Shown here: positions 12,219 to 25,034 of the stretch, in pieces
Position numbering within the stretch: the stretch's first letter is position 1
Layout of the letters: the number at the start of each line of letters is the position of its first letter
Assembly (NCBI RefSeq): GCF_036323735.1
Contig: NC_086020.1
Span: forward strand, 85,375,710 to 85,439,709
Reading direction: 5' to 3'
Length of the DNA stretch: 64,000 bases
Origin: Rattus norvegicus
Taxonomy: Eukaryota; Chordata; Mammalia; Rodentia; Muridae
Position numbers and translations under genes: made by a program
The notes under the pieces: generated by a model
Database searches by the model: none
Told to the model about the DNA's origin: nothing
Seen by the model: the letters and a program-made list of their open reading frames with translations, nothing else

Positions 12219-14766
12219 ATCTATTTGAAAGCCTTACAGTGCCTTTTAATGAAAAAAATAGAGGCTCCTACTTAATATCACAGGTTCTGGGAGTCTCAGA
12301 CAAATACCCTATGTCTGTATATGGTTAAGTATTTTTACAAAGACCAGGGTTCCTGATTTTTACAAATTTTTACAGTGAGCATTGAGTATATCTTGATAGC
12401 CACTAGGAAGATCATTTCTCTTCTTCAGCCATCCAGTTCCTTACTTACTAGTTATGATCTTGTTCCTTTTGTCTAAAAAAGAAAGAAGTCTGCTGTCACA
12501 CACAGACAGGATTTGTCATTTCTGAAGGGGTCCCCTGAGACAGTCCTAGACAGGCTGCCTGTAGTATTCTATCTAACACCAGTTGGGAGATGAGAAAGCT
12601 GACTAGTGAGGACTCTTCTTCCTGTATTCCCAACACCCCACTTGAGTGAAATCACTTCCATCTGTGCAAAAGCTTCTCTGAGTCCAGGTCACAGACACAG
12701 GAAGGACAAGGCGGCTTAACTCTATGGCCAAATGCACTGTGTCCTGTCTCTGCACTTAGCCATTCACAAAGCCATACTTTCACAACCAGATTTCATAAAC
12801 ATTGGTTAGTGTGTTTGGATGCCTTACACCTAATGTGTTTTCCATTTACAGGAGACATATTTTGGGGGATTAGAGGAGGGATTGCTTAATAGAGGAAAAA
12901 TTAACCTCAAATAATAAAAGAGATGGATGGTAAGAATGTAGACTATGTATGGTTTTCATAAACTGATGCATCTCTATTGAATATGCTTCTAAAGAACTAA
13001 CAGGAATTTCAGGGGGAAAAAAAGACAAATACTTAATGTGCCATGGTCTCTGTAAGCAAAAATGTCTTAGATTTCTTGCTGTGTTAGATGGGGAGATCAC
13101 CACAAACCTGACCTGATTCTGGCAGTGGTGATATCGGATAACAGGATTAAGGAGGGAGGGTGCACAATTTCAGGACCAGGCAAATGAAACAATTAATAAA
13201 ATTTTGTGATATTTAAAAAGCTTTAGACTCGAAGAAGCTTAGAAGGGTGACAAGTGAATGAATCGATTCTCTCCCTAAATTTAATTAGTGCCAGCAATAT
13301 AGTTAATGATTTCTACAAAAAGGTTTTCAATGCGTGACCTAATCTAGTAGGAGCTTAGCCCCAAGTACAATCTCCCGGGAATTTTCACATCACTTTTTTT
13401 TACACATGCTACAAGATATACGAATACTCTTTCTTTCTTTAAATATTTCTTGGAACAAACATCTTGAAGACCAAGAACTTAGTAGAGGCATCAACTCTCG
13501 AAAGGTCACCCATAAGATGGGATAAAGCAGACACTGATTGGCACAGTATCAAAATGCAATTGGGGTAGTTTTCTACTGCTCTGTCACTATGACTCCGCCA
13601 ACTAAGACAAAAACATGCAATTACTGTTCCACTCTCTCAGTGGAACCTCATGCCAGGGCTTCTGTGTTGTCAGCCAGATACTGCACCAAGCCCTTGACAA
13701 CTGAGCCTTCCTAGTATTGCCTCCATTTCTGCACAAACTGAACTTATCATCTAAGTGCGCGCACAGGACCCATCCAGCCACAGTAGCTCAGTAAGAAGGA
13801 AATCATGGACCCTGCCCATACTGCAGTGAAGGGGACTGCAGCACGGTGGAGCGAGTCTCATTGGCATCATTTTGGTTTCTGCCGAATATAGACAAGTCTC
13901 TGTCCCTAAATCACTCATACCATACCATCTTCAGAATGTCTTTCATCTATTTGCAGGGTCCCAACTGCCATATGCCATGAAATTATACCCCTAAAGCTCA
14001 AAGTGCCACCATTTAAGAAATATGTTTGAGGTTCTGTTGCAATAGTACTTCTTGGTTTGTCAATTTCAGTCCAAAAGGACAAGTTAGATGTCATCAACAT
14101 CCACACTATACAGCAGCGGTGGTAGGCAACAAACAACAGCGATGATGGTTTCTTCTCAAAAAAAGAAAAAGAAAAACAAAGTAGAAATGGGAGTCACTTC
14201 AGTCTTTTCCCCAAAGGATTCCTGGAGGGCAGCCAGCTGAGTATTGGGAGTTACTTAAGATGTGGGCATCCTACCCCATGGTCCTTGGATCAGCCTTGTG
14301 TGCTCTTAGCTCAGCTCCCTAAAATCTCTTCCCTTTGTCCTAAAATCAGCAGAAGTTTGCAACTGGGAAGTTTCAGCAGAGCTGGTAAAACTCGCACATT
14401 CTTGCCAGTAGAATGTACCCAATAGCATTTCCTTAGCAGTTCCCATGGTCCCTTCCATCTATGCTGTGAACTTAATCTCCGAAAAACTTTAAAAGACTTA
14501 AGTAAACCTCCTTGGGATTTGTTCTTCTAAACAAAAGACACAATCCCAGACCTTTCTGAGACAGTTCTTCTCTGACTTACAGTCCTGCTGAGGTGGCTAG
14601 AACACAGCAACTGGCAGCTTGCTATGCTCCCTCTGGGTGACTAAGAGGGCCCCCCCTTGCACTCTACTGTAGACTCTATGCATTGTCACAGTCTGCCCTC
14701 ATTCTTCAATCTTGCTGAGGCTTCCTGGAGAAGTTAAACGTGCATGCCCCAGCTTCCCCGGCCACT

Positions 14767-15138
14767 GTGTGATGGTTTGTGTAAGGATGATCCCCCTGAG
14801 ATCCTATGAGTGCTTACTCAATGAGTAGGACTCTGAAAGAATTAAAAGGATTAGGAGTTAGGGCTTTGTTGGAGGAAGTCTGTTGCTGGGAGTGAGCTTT
14901 GAGTTTTAAAAGCGCATGCTGGGCACACTATCCCTCCCCCCCCATCTCTCTTTCTACCTATGGATCAGGATATGGTTCTTAGCTACTGTCCAATGCCTGC
15001 TGGCCTCCACGCCCCAACCATGATGATAATAGACTGAACCTCTGAAACTGTAAGCAAGCCACAGTTAAGTGCTTTCTCCTGTAAGTTGCCTTGGTCATGG
15101 TGTCTTTTCCCTGCAACAGAACAGTAACTAAGACACAA
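14767..15138 (+). repeat. Rodent interspersed repeat (name unresolved)
   Basis: It begins TGTGATGGTTTGTGTAAGGA and ends AACAGTAACTAAGACACA. Internal marks are GGCTTTGTTGGAGGAAGT, CCAACCATGATGATAATAGA and TTGCCTTGGTCATGGTGTCT. These match a very common rodent repeat that I know but cannot name with confidence. The repeat at about 40980-41325 looks like a minus-strand relative. Confidence 0.7.
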
Positions 15139-15429
15139 CGCTCAAGTACTAGGGAGCTACTTCTTAATTTTAGACTTTTTTTTTTGCCATTAGCAAAGTC
15201 TGATCCATGAGCCACATGAAGCTGGTTCTTTTAATAGTTTATTCCTTGTTTTCTTTTTTCTCTTTCTGTACAATGGCTTGCAAGAAGATAGTAGCATTTT
15301 AACACTTTGCCCTGAAATGGCCACATATGTGTAACTTCTTTGTTCTACTTCTCATATCACTATAGAGAAAAATTTAGGTTTGCCGCATTCTGGAACCACG
15401 TTATATTAGCTCTTTATTTAAAAAAGATT

Positions 15430-16150
15430 CCCATTTTAAAAATATTTTTATTATGTTAAAATATAAACAACATACATTAGCCACTTAACCATTTTAAGTA
15501 CAGAATTCACTGACATTAATTAGACTCACATTATTGTGCAAAAATCACAACTCCTCATTTCTAAAACTTCATCGTTACCACTACACAATATTATCCCATA
15601 CCATTGTTCTCCAGGTCCCTGGAAATGGTGTTGACTATTAATTTACATATTCTGTGCATCTCATATAACTGGAAAGCCTTAATTCCCATCCCTTTTCTGA
15701 TTTGTTTGCTTTACTTAGCATAATGTTTTTAAGCTCCATTAGTACTACAGGTTATAGCAGAACTACATTTCTTTCTGGATGCATGGTGGTATTTACTTGT
15801 CTGACTATATCGTTTGCTTATCCAGTTTCCAATCAGTGGACACAGGTCATCTCTTTCCCTTTTCCTATTTAAACAATGCTAGAATGAACACTGGCTTGTT
15901 GAATTTCCTGTTCCAATTATTGTGAGTAAATCACTGGGAGAGGAAGTGCTGATTGCGTGTTCTGCTTTAGAGAGATGCTAGACTACTGCCCACTGTGGCT
16001 TCACCATGGTCTGTTCCCACCAGAAAGCACAGACTTCCAGCTTCCCTACATTCCTGCCAGTATTGATTATTGCTGGTTTGGGTTTATAGCCATTCTACTG
16101 GATGTGAAGAATTGGTTTCTCCCTGTGCTTTAGATTTGAATTCTATTAGC
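15430..16150 (-). repeat. Old mammalian L1 (L1M type), 3' region
   Basis: On the minus strand this is the 3' part of an ancient L1. Plus-strand landmarks are CCACTTAACCATTTTAAGTA near the start, GCTTTACTTAGCATAATGTT, TTCCAATCAGTGGACACAG, and later CCACCAGAAAGCAC...TTCCCTACATTCCTGCCAGT and TATAGCCATTCTACTGGATG. It is heavily diverged and has no usable open frame. Confidence 0.75.
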
Positions 16151-18184
16151 ATCTGCATGATGCTGAGCACCCTGTCCTGTGCTTACTGTCTATCTCGTTG
16201 GAAGCTGTCTCTATTCCCCTTCTTAGTTGGCTTTCTAACTGAGTCGTCTTTTCTGTTGTAGTTCTGCACTCTGTTTCCTTATAAACCTTCTCTGTCAGGT
16301 TCTATAAAGTCTAAACTTCTAATATTCAATATATAGCGATTGCAACTTTTCTCTACCTCTGCTTCTCAAAATTCCCACTTCCACTTCCACTTCTAGTTCT
16401 CAGAACCATTTTCAATGCATTTTTGTTGTTCTTTTGGTATCTGTGCTCTATGATACCTGGTCTTTGGTAGAGTCCACATTTCGACTAAAAACTTAACCAT
16501 ATAAACTCTGTGCCTTTGTGAGTTCCCAGATTGGACACAACCTCTCTGCTTCTGTGGATGTAGGCTGTCAGGAGGCTGCAGTAAAGAAGCCATGGCTTTG
16601 TCCTCAGCGGCACACCTAGATCCGGATCTGCTTCCCAGTTTGTGCTGTTGTGGGTAGCCTACATGTCTAGTAGGCTGTCAGGCTAAGGCCCTAAGTTTCT
16701 TGGTGCATCTTTATTAGAGGCCACTGTCAGTTAAAGTTAGAAAAGGAGATGTGTTTTTACAATAAAACTACTATAATATTATGTGATATAACCACAGAAA
16801 CGACATCTCCTATACTGACAGCTATGTGGCAAGCCTTACCCATATTCAGGGGAGCACATCAGTTGTGAGTTCTAAAAGGTAACGTGTCAAGGCTCATATC
16901 AGAGATTGCCCAATGTATTTTCAAGTTAAGGGTCTCAGGGTCTAAGGAGAATTAATCAGATAACATCTTACGATTATGGGAACATTTTTGTTCTGTGATG
17001 AGCTAAAGTCATAGTCAATATAGGAGTTACTGCTCTCTACTGGTATGCTGTCTTAAACCTCCTAGTGTGGTTAATGGATGCTCAGTTCTCTGGTGCTATG
17101 AAGGGCTTAATTCTTCTGCGATGGCCTGTAAAGGTATGACCATTAAACGTGAATCAAGAAAAACTGTTCCTCCATAGGCTTCAGTTATGCTGGGCTAGCA
17201 GATTGTCATGAGGAACCAGCAGAGACTCAACCAGATTAGAAAGAAATATGAGGAGGAGACAGAGTCGGTGTTGTAAATCTAGCAACAATTTGATTATAGA
17301 ATACAGTTATTTTTTAGAGAAAATGGTGATTTATAGAGAGACAATGCTAGGTCATTAGTTAGCTTTTAAAGGGAAAATAACAGCAGTCATGAGTAAAATT
17401 AAAATCTTAATTTTTTATGCATCATAAAATGTGTCTGTGACTCTCCATGATTTCAGACCCTGAAGACCCAATAGAGTCAGTAATGTGTTAAAGACATTAG
17501 CCCATTGTTTTTATAAGCCAGCAGACTGGTGCAATGGGAATCAAATGCTGGTCCACTGGGCAAATATTTATGTATAATTAATAACAATCTAAGTTACCTG
17601 AGCTATCCCAGTAACTGCTTCCTATCTCACTGTTGTTTGTGCAGCTCACTGAGGAAGGCTGCCTGTAGGAGCATAGGTGAGGCCAGGATACTCAGAAAGA
17701 AAATGCTCTTCTCATCATTGCAGAGAATCCAGACTGAGTGACTTGGCAGCCTTCAAATGCTAACCGCTCTAAGTTGGAATTCTGCATAGAGAGATAGCCT
17801 AGACTTTTCTGTTTCCCTCTGACCATTCCTACTATAGGAATCACCTCTACTAATCTTCATGTAGCTTGTTTCACAGGAGAACTATAAAGTGAAAGAGGAA
17901 GAAAAGGAGATATGGGTTGTTAGTGACCTTAAGTCCCAAGGGATAATTGAATAACACTAGTTCAAAGTCCAGAGCTCCATGCACAGGTAACCTTACAGGA
18001 GAATTTTTAGCTGTAATAACATGCTGAGCATTCTCAGAGGTGGCCTGCTGTAGGCAAAAACACGGAAGTATTTGTGCACACTGATTTATTCTGCTCTGGG
18101 GATGTGGTAGCACATCTGCTGTGCTCTTTATTAAAAGTCAAGGGTTTTATAGGCATTTTTAGTAGGATTTCCTTTGCCTTCTCT

Positions 18185-18185
<1 letters not shown>

Positions 18186-18222
<37 letters not shown>

Positions 18223-18251
18223 TCTCTCTGTGCCTGCCTGCACGTGAGCAC

Positions 18252-18298
<47 letters not shown>
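18186..18298 (+). repeat. Composite (TC)n and (TG)n microsatellites
   Basis: A TC array (18186-18229) and a TG array (18256-18298) separated by about 26 bases containing TGCCTGCCTGCACGTGAGCA. Length variation is likely. Confidence 0.95.
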
Positions 18299-18649
18299 TG
18301 TGAGTACCCATGTTAGTTGAAAACTGAAACTAGGGGAAAGCAGTGAAAAGAGCCCTCACATTTAAAATGTCAGTGAGTTAGCTTTTAAATGTGAGATGCC
18401 TTTCTCCCACTTGTTCTCCCTCTTGTGAACTACATGTAGATATTTCAAATTAAATGTGAATTGTTTTGAATTCTGAGTTTTCTTGACTCCCTTTAACCTG
18501 TTCTCAAAATAAATAGCAGCTTCTTCCTGGAACTATCCAAACACCTATATATACATGAATATTTACTTACTGTAACTCCAGACCTCTATGGAGATTTTCT
18601 ACAAGAAAACTCTGTACTTACCTTTCTCTTAACTCACATTTATACCTGA

Positions 18650-18744
18650 AGATGTCTCTGTGTCTCTCTGTGTGTTTCTCTGTATCTCTGTGTCTCTGTG
18701 TTTGTATCTCTGTCTCTTTTCTGCCTCTCTCTGTCTCTCTCTCC
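18650..18744 (+). repeat. Degenerate TCTCTG-rich simple repeat
   Basis: Variable TCTCTGTG, TGTATCTC and CTCTCTGTC units over about 95 bases. It produces an Arg/Thr/Glu-rich minus-strand frame that is not a gene. Confidence 0.85.
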
Positions 18745-20963
18745 TATGTAGAAAGTCGCTATTCCAGAGTGTCCACTGGCATTGACCCTGAGAGCCCACA
18801 CATATAGGAGTATGTGCTGCCATCTTCACAGTAATACCACGCATCTTTCCCATGGTAAACGCTGAAAAGACAAAGAATGACAAGTGCATAGGGCCAGTGT
18901 GTTCGTGTTTTTAGATGCTAACCTGCTTTCTTACGTAGTACTAAAGTATCGAGACTCCTTCAGCCATGAGCGACATTGTCTACTGCTTCTCCTTAGAAGT
19001 GAGATGGGGGCTCTGAACTCTACTGCCCATCCTTTATGTATTCACACAGTTGCTTTAGGGTATTTCTACCATGCCCATTGCCATCTAGTTCTCATCCACC
19101 CTAGTACCACCACCATCCTGTTTATCTAACCCACAGTGCTTCTCACTTTCATTGCCTCAGTCACACACCACTGGCTAATGTTTGCTCCACTGTCTCTTTC
19201 TGCTTGTGATTGCCCCTGAAGTTCAGACTCCAGGTTGAGCTCAGAGAGCTTCTGACGTCTTTGGACTTCAGCCACCAGTGGGATGAGGTGCCAGCCATGA
19301 GGGAGTCTCTGGCCTCACTCTGATGGTGCTATTTTACTTGTAGAGTTCTATGAGGTGTTTCTTTGTTTTCTACTATTTGGCAAAGGTGGATCGTTCTGAC
19401 TCATGTCCTCTCCTTACATTCTCTTAACACTGTTAGCTTTCTTGCTCAATTCCCCCATCCCCCTTTAATTATGATCCAAATCTCCAGCAGATAACTATTC
19501 TCTATCCTCCATCCTGTCACATCTTTCAGCTTTGCCTTTCCTCTTTACACCTTGTGCTCACTCCTAATGTCTTGTTCTCCATCAGGGTTCCACCTGTTTG
19601 ATGGAAAACAACTGGACCTTACAAGAGTATTTGTCAGGGAATCACACAACTCCTTTCTCACTTTCTGGTTGCCATTTACTCATCTTTTTCTACCCCAGAA
19701 TACATCCACTTGGAGTATCAAGTGCAGTTTTGGTGTGCAGTAAATGATACAATTAACATAATTAATCCTGACGGTATTTTATGCTGTGTACATTTTGAGA
19801 GTGTGTTTATTTTCTCTATTCATCTGAGGCTGTGAGCACCTAGCCAGAAGTCCTTTCTAACTCCCTTTGCATAGTGCTCTACAAAATCCAATTATTAACA
19901 ACGTTGTCATGAAGGTCGCTGGCTTAGGCCTCCAGTAGATCTAAATCTTTACTGCCTGTTTTTTAAGGAAGATGGCCTTGCAACTGGAAGGATGTGGGGG
20001 GAAACGTCTTACAGTCTAATATTCCCTAGGGGCTAAGTGTAGATTCAGTAAATGGACAAGTGGATTTAAATCACCAAAGTCCTGTAAATCACCAGAGGTA
20101 CCATTAAATTTGGCTACATTCACAGTTACATTCTTCCTCCATATGTTCTATCACTTGGAGACTGCCAGTCCATTTTCCTCTTATGTTTGTTTGTTTCTCT
20201 CATTTCACTCCATTTCATATACAGTTATAAAGACTTTAGAAAAAATTTCAGTCATCATAGGCCTAAAGAAGAGTTGGAGTATTGAACTTAAAAATTGTCA
20301 AAATGGGTGTGTGTATAAAAGTATAGCAATCAACTACTATAAAATAATTCTACCATTTGTAAAAATGTAAAAATCAGATATTTAGTAATTTGTGGCCTTT
20401 TAACTGGAAATCCTTTGAAGATGTTCTGAGAGCCTAAAGGAAAACTTAAAAACATAAGCTAAGCAGTAAGGGTCACAGGACTTCAGGCCAAGCTTAAATT
20501 CTTTGTCTTCAGAAGATTGTCAACTTACTCAGTTGAAAGATAAGAAACTCTGAGTGAAGCTGTGCTGACTTTGAATTCATAACCGACGTTATCGTTTGAT
20601 GTTTATGCCTAGCAGATAAACTCCCTACCTAGATATTTTCTGTATGCTCCTCTTTTGGGGTGTCTATTGAAGGGTTTTGTTCTGTCTTGTTTCTCCTTTA
20701 CTTGGCTGCACAGGAAGTTCCATCCTGCATTGTGAGTTTGGCATTCTCTTCGCTGTCTGCCATGTATCCCATTGTCTGTGCACACTCAGCATGGCCAGCA
20801 CCACATCTGCCCCCTGTATGGTGCAAGCACTCCAGACACACAAAGCCCCTCATGCAGAGCATGCCCATCTGTTCAACATCTGGCACAGGGATGGGAAGTG
20901 AAAAGGTTGGTGGCCTCTTGAGCACTAAAGAGTCTCCTTTTCCTCTGGGTTTCCTTATTACAG

Positions 20964-21111
20964 ATACTGCAATGAACATTTACTCTGCCCACCACACGTG
21001 TTCTGGACAGGCTGGGGACCTTGGGAACGCTGCACAGCCCAGTGCGGGGGTGGCATTCAAGCTCGCCGTAGGACCTGTGAAAATGGGCCTGACTGTGCAG
21101 GATGCAATGTG
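20964..21111 (+). CDS. Sema5a: Semaphorin-5A exon: end of TSR2, start of TSR3
   Basis: This 148-base exon has acceptor TTATTACAG|A and donor GTG|GTAAGT. It enters in phase 2 (A completes AGA, Arg) and leaves in phase 0. The reading is YCNEHLLCPPHVFWTGWGPW, then ERCTAQCGGGIQARRRTC and ENGPDCAGCNV. The first 11 residues close TSR2; the rest opens TSR3 with a WTGWGPW ladder. The TSR3 core is CTAQCGGG, with Gln where an O-fucosylated Ser/Thr would be, so this repeat should not be O-fucosylated. The basic run QARRR is a plausible glycosaminoglycan contact. The frame is intact. Confidence 0.97.
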
Positions 21112-22394
21112 GTAAGTAGCCGACTTACTCCCACAACCCATCACGGAGAACACAAACTTGAAGCCTCCTAGATGCCTTACACATGCAAGATGCTCCCAGC
21201 ACATTAGATACTCAATGCTCTTCATTGGTGCTAGCACTGAGCCATTTGCACATACCAGGGGCTATGCTCACACTTGGTCCACTACCAATACTGGATATTT
21301 TGTACACTATCTTTATGATTTGCAGAACTTGCATGCTCTGTGGATATAAAATGGGAAGGCATCAAATGTTGTATGTTTTTGATGATCTCGAACAACAACT
21401 CCTGTTTAGATGTCAACTCTGCAGACACTGTATGTTTTGTAAACATGAAATGCTCCTTAAATACTGTGTATGTTTTGTCCATGTTCCTCTAGCTCTGAAG
21501 TTTTAGAGGGCATGAATCATGTAAGTGGCTCATGTTAACAAGAATGTGCAGGGCATGGTAGAAATTTAAGTACATGAATAAAGCATTCACATGTGTAATA
21601 AACTAACTGAAGAATCTTCTAGCTCTAAGTACAGAGCTATGACAAAATCTTGTACCTAAATAACTTTGATCACTCTATTTGGTCTTATTAATGATTATCT
21701 TATGCTGGGCTCCTAGGAACACAGAATACAATGTGGACATGATACTGTGTGGTGACAGAGAAATTGGCACCATTGTCAAAGTGAGTTGGTAACACATCAG
21801 AGGGAACAAAAGACCACTTATGGTTTTGTTTTTCCTCTGCCTTAGCAGGTCATATTTCTTTTAACACTTTAAACTGCCAAATAAAAATTAATGTGTGCAG
21901 ACTCTTTTCAAAAGGCCCATTGTTGTGTAGCCTGCTTTTTCGGTCAGGGTGGCTGAGCACTGAGCCTGGCTGAGAGCTCACCTCTCTCACCTTCCTGGTG
22001 TTGGCCACAAGATAGATGAGATGTGGTAAATGTTGGGCGGAGAAGCTCAGCATGGGAAGTGCTGACTTGGCATTCTCTCTCAGTGGCCTTTGCTGTTGGA
22101 TTTTTGATACTTCCACCTCTTGTTTTCTGAGACTATGCAATGATTTTATGCTGCTGTAAAGCTTGTTTTATGAAATATATAACCTGAGCAACTCCAGAGA
22201 GCCAATGGGACTTTGGGGACAGGAAAAGTGTTATGAGGTACTGTATCAGTTCTTATGCCAAAGAAGGAAGATTTCCTTACTAGGATTTGCAAGTGGTAAA
22301 GTCACCTTACTGTTGCTAATAAAACATGTTAGTGAAACTGAGCTCACTTTAGACCATAAAAATCTTCATGCAATATAGGTAAGTTGTAGAGATA

Positions 22395-22424
22395 TATGGG
22401 TGAATAGATAGGTAGGTAGGTAGG

Positions 22425-22463
<39 letters not shown>

Positions 22464-22718
22464 GGCAGACAGATAGTGGACAGATTGGATGCATGGATGG
22501 ATGGGTGTATGGATAGATGGATAGGTGGCTGGGTGGATAGACAGATAACAGATACATACATACATACATACATACATACATACATACATACATAAGTAGG
22601 GCAGACAGATAGTGGACAGATTGGAGGGATGGATAGGTGGATGGATGGATAGATGGAAGGATGGATGGATAAATGGATAGATAGTAAAAAGATAGATGGA
22701 TAGATAGATGGATAGATG

Positions 22719-22768
<50 letters not shown>

Positions 22769-22854
22769 ATGAGTGAGCAGGCAGATGGACAAATTAGATG
22801 GATGTATATATGTGTGGATGGGTGAATCATCTATCATTATTATGAGTAAATAAT

Positions 22855-22916
<62 letters not shown>

Positions 22917-22917
22917 T
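22395..22917. repeat. Complex GATA / GGTA / GGAT / CATA tandem block
   Basis: About 520 bases of tetranucleotide arrays: GGTA then GATA (22412-22463), GGAT-rich variants, CATA (22554-22592), more GGAT, GATA (22724-22768), a short unique spacer near 22770-22858, and GATA/GACA to 22917. A segment GGGCAGACAGATAGTGGACA occurs twice (about 22463 and 22598), showing higher-order duplication. Frames rich in Ile/Tyr/Ser/Leu on the minus strand come from the array. Confidence 0.95.
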
Positions 22918-23899
22918 ATAATTTCAGGCGCTAAAATTTAAAATTATATATTATATCTAAATGGTACATCCCTGAAGACTTTTGTGTCTTAAAAAAAGCC
23001 TTTACTCTTTGCTGAACCAACTCATTCTTCTGCTGTGCTGCCTGTGTGGGCTTTGTTCTTGCACATAAAATTTTTCTGTTGAAAACCACTGGAGAAGTGA
23101 TCCTGTTCCTAAATTCTAAACCCTTTACAGACCACAGAACTCAGACAGCAGTACACAGCATTCTTATTGTTAGCTGAAGTCAATAGTGACAATAGTAGAC
23201 AGATTAATCCACAGAGAGGCATATGAATGGAAGTGAAACTTTCCTCCTGTAAAATTTCCAGTTTATGTGATAGGTTCGATTGCAAATGCAAATACCGAAG
23301 GTATTCCAAAATGTTAGTGTTTGTTTATTGTTATGGCACAGTACAGCGAATATAGAAACTCTGGCACATTAGAGGGGCAGATTTTTAACACAGAGGGGAG
23401 GTCTAGACATCATGTGCCCACCCAAGTCATGCTCACTTGCCTCTGGATTTCTGCATCGTCAAGCATCAAGCCAGTATCTGGAATAAATGCTTATAAGACT
23501 CAAGCACCCCTTCTGTGAACCCTGGGGCACACATCTCCAGCTGAATGACTGAGCATGTCCTACAGTGTCCCTCCCTGGTGACGGAGCTCTTTGATAACCC
23601 CAGAATGTGGAGACTAGTGTACTTACAGAGGAGTTAGTTAACCCAGCTCTAGGCTAATAAATCACCAGAGCTACTTGGATCCCCTCTGCATGCCTCTTGA
23701 GGCAAATGAGAGAGCTAGGTGTATGCCTAGAGCCCACCCACCACACGGTTGGCTTCTGAATTCACTGGAGATCTGTCTGAGTCTATTTGGTTGGCAGTTT
23801 CTGTTGAACTATAGGGCTCTTGCACTTCAGAAACACTGAGGCATGCTTACACATAAGATATTGTACTTTTATTTGTGAATGTGTTTTGATCTGTCATTC

Positions 23900-24170
23900 A
23901 TAAGCAACACTGAAATTTTTCTTTATTTTGAGAATTTCATGCATGCATCCAATATATACACCTTATTATCACCTCCAATTGTCCCTGTATGTCCCAATAT
24001 AGCTCATTTCTCAAAACTATGTCCTGTTTTCTATAGCCTACTAAATCCAGACACTGCTACCCATATTTCCAAAGTATGAGACAATCCACCAGAGTGAGGG
24101 AAAACTACCAGGTCTCCCTTCTCAGCCACTTCCATTCCATTTCCAGTCGCTCCTTGGCCAGCACTGGTTT
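23900..24170 (-). repeat. Lx-type rodent L1 3' UTR fragment
   Basis: Plus-strand TTGAGAATTTCATGCATGCA, then CCTCCAATTGTCCCTG, TATGTCCTGTTTTC and ACTAAATCCAGACACTGCTA follow the reversed 3' end of old murine Lx elements. It is 5'-truncated and diverged, with no coding content. Confidence 0.65.
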
Positions 24171-24973
24171 TTAGTAATATCATCATCCTTCTAACCATGG
24201 TGGCATTTAAAGATTACCATGAGCATAAAAATTAAAAGGAAATGAATACATATCAAAAGCATCAATCTGTTGGTCTGACTAAAGGTTAAAACACAGGAAA
24301 GAAAGAAAATTCCAAAAGCTGTATTGTCTGAGTATGATCACTTAAGTTAATGCAACCCAAATTTCCTCAAAAAGCAGTAGATGCTTTATAAGGGAGAAAT
24401 AAAGGCTATCTCTCATACAGCAAAAAATAATTCAAAGAGTAAAGCAGACGAAGTGTTGCCTGTATTATATTTTTTTACTGAAATGCCATACAAAGGATGA
24501 AGCAATGGAGCAGGAGCTATGATCTAAAATATCAACAGGGGAAAAGGGATATATTTATGTCCTAGATATAAGAAAGGGTCACAAAGGGCCCAGTAAGGTC
24601 AAGAAGAAAGACCTTGAAATCAATACCATTGAAAGAGATTCTGTGAAAGTTAATCAGAGCTGGTTGAACACTTTTATTCAGGAATGGCACTGTATATAAA
24701 TTCAGAAGCTGATAAAACTGGCAAGTAGATCTTAGGTGGGTTTTGATGGACAAAATAATTAGAGGATTGTTTTTGTGTTAGCACATTACAATCTTCAAAA
24801 TATGTGCATATATTTCCTGTTTAACTAATGAAATAATCAAGAACCATGGAAAAGCAGTTAGGTCCCTGAACCTGGCAAGTCATTGCAGATGGGAGAGAAA
24901 GACCTAATTCAGTCTTTCTATCCTGTTCCTAAATAGTCTGTGTGCATGTGGATGTGCGCGCACACATGCGTGC

Positions 24974-25032
<59 letters not shown>
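24974..25032 (+). repeat. (TG)n microsatellite
   Basis: Uninterrupted TG array of about 29 units, preceded by a GTGCGCGCACACATGCGTGC segment that is also alternating purine-pyrimidine. Confidence 0.95.

Positions 25033-25034
<2 letters not shown>

Larger units (their letters stand above)
11408..20963 (+). other. Sema5a: Sema5a intron, 9556 bp
   Basis: Phase 2 intron with donor GTAGGT and acceptor TTCCTTATTACAG. Contents: CA array 12153-12218, a rodent repeat at 14767-15138, an old L1 3' end at about 15430-16150, CT and TG arrays at 18186-18298 and a CTCTGTGT-rich patch at 18650-18744. The stretches 12.3-14.7, 16.2-18.1 and 18.9-20.9 kb hold only short open frames without recognisable domains. 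Confidence 0.9.

Noticed and set aside
20660..21237. A 151-codon plus frame and two minus frames at the 20964 exon
   Set aside because: They are other-frame shadows of the Sema5a exon. The correct reading enters in phase 2 at 20964.
22344..22837. Long minus-strand frames of 154-162 codons rich in Ile, Tyr, Ser, Leu
   Set aside because: Translation of tetranucleotide arrays in several frames at once; low complexity.
22395..22917. Regularly spaced repeats that might suggest a CRISPR-like array
   Set aside because: The repeats are simple tetranucleotides without unique spacers, and the genome is a mammal.
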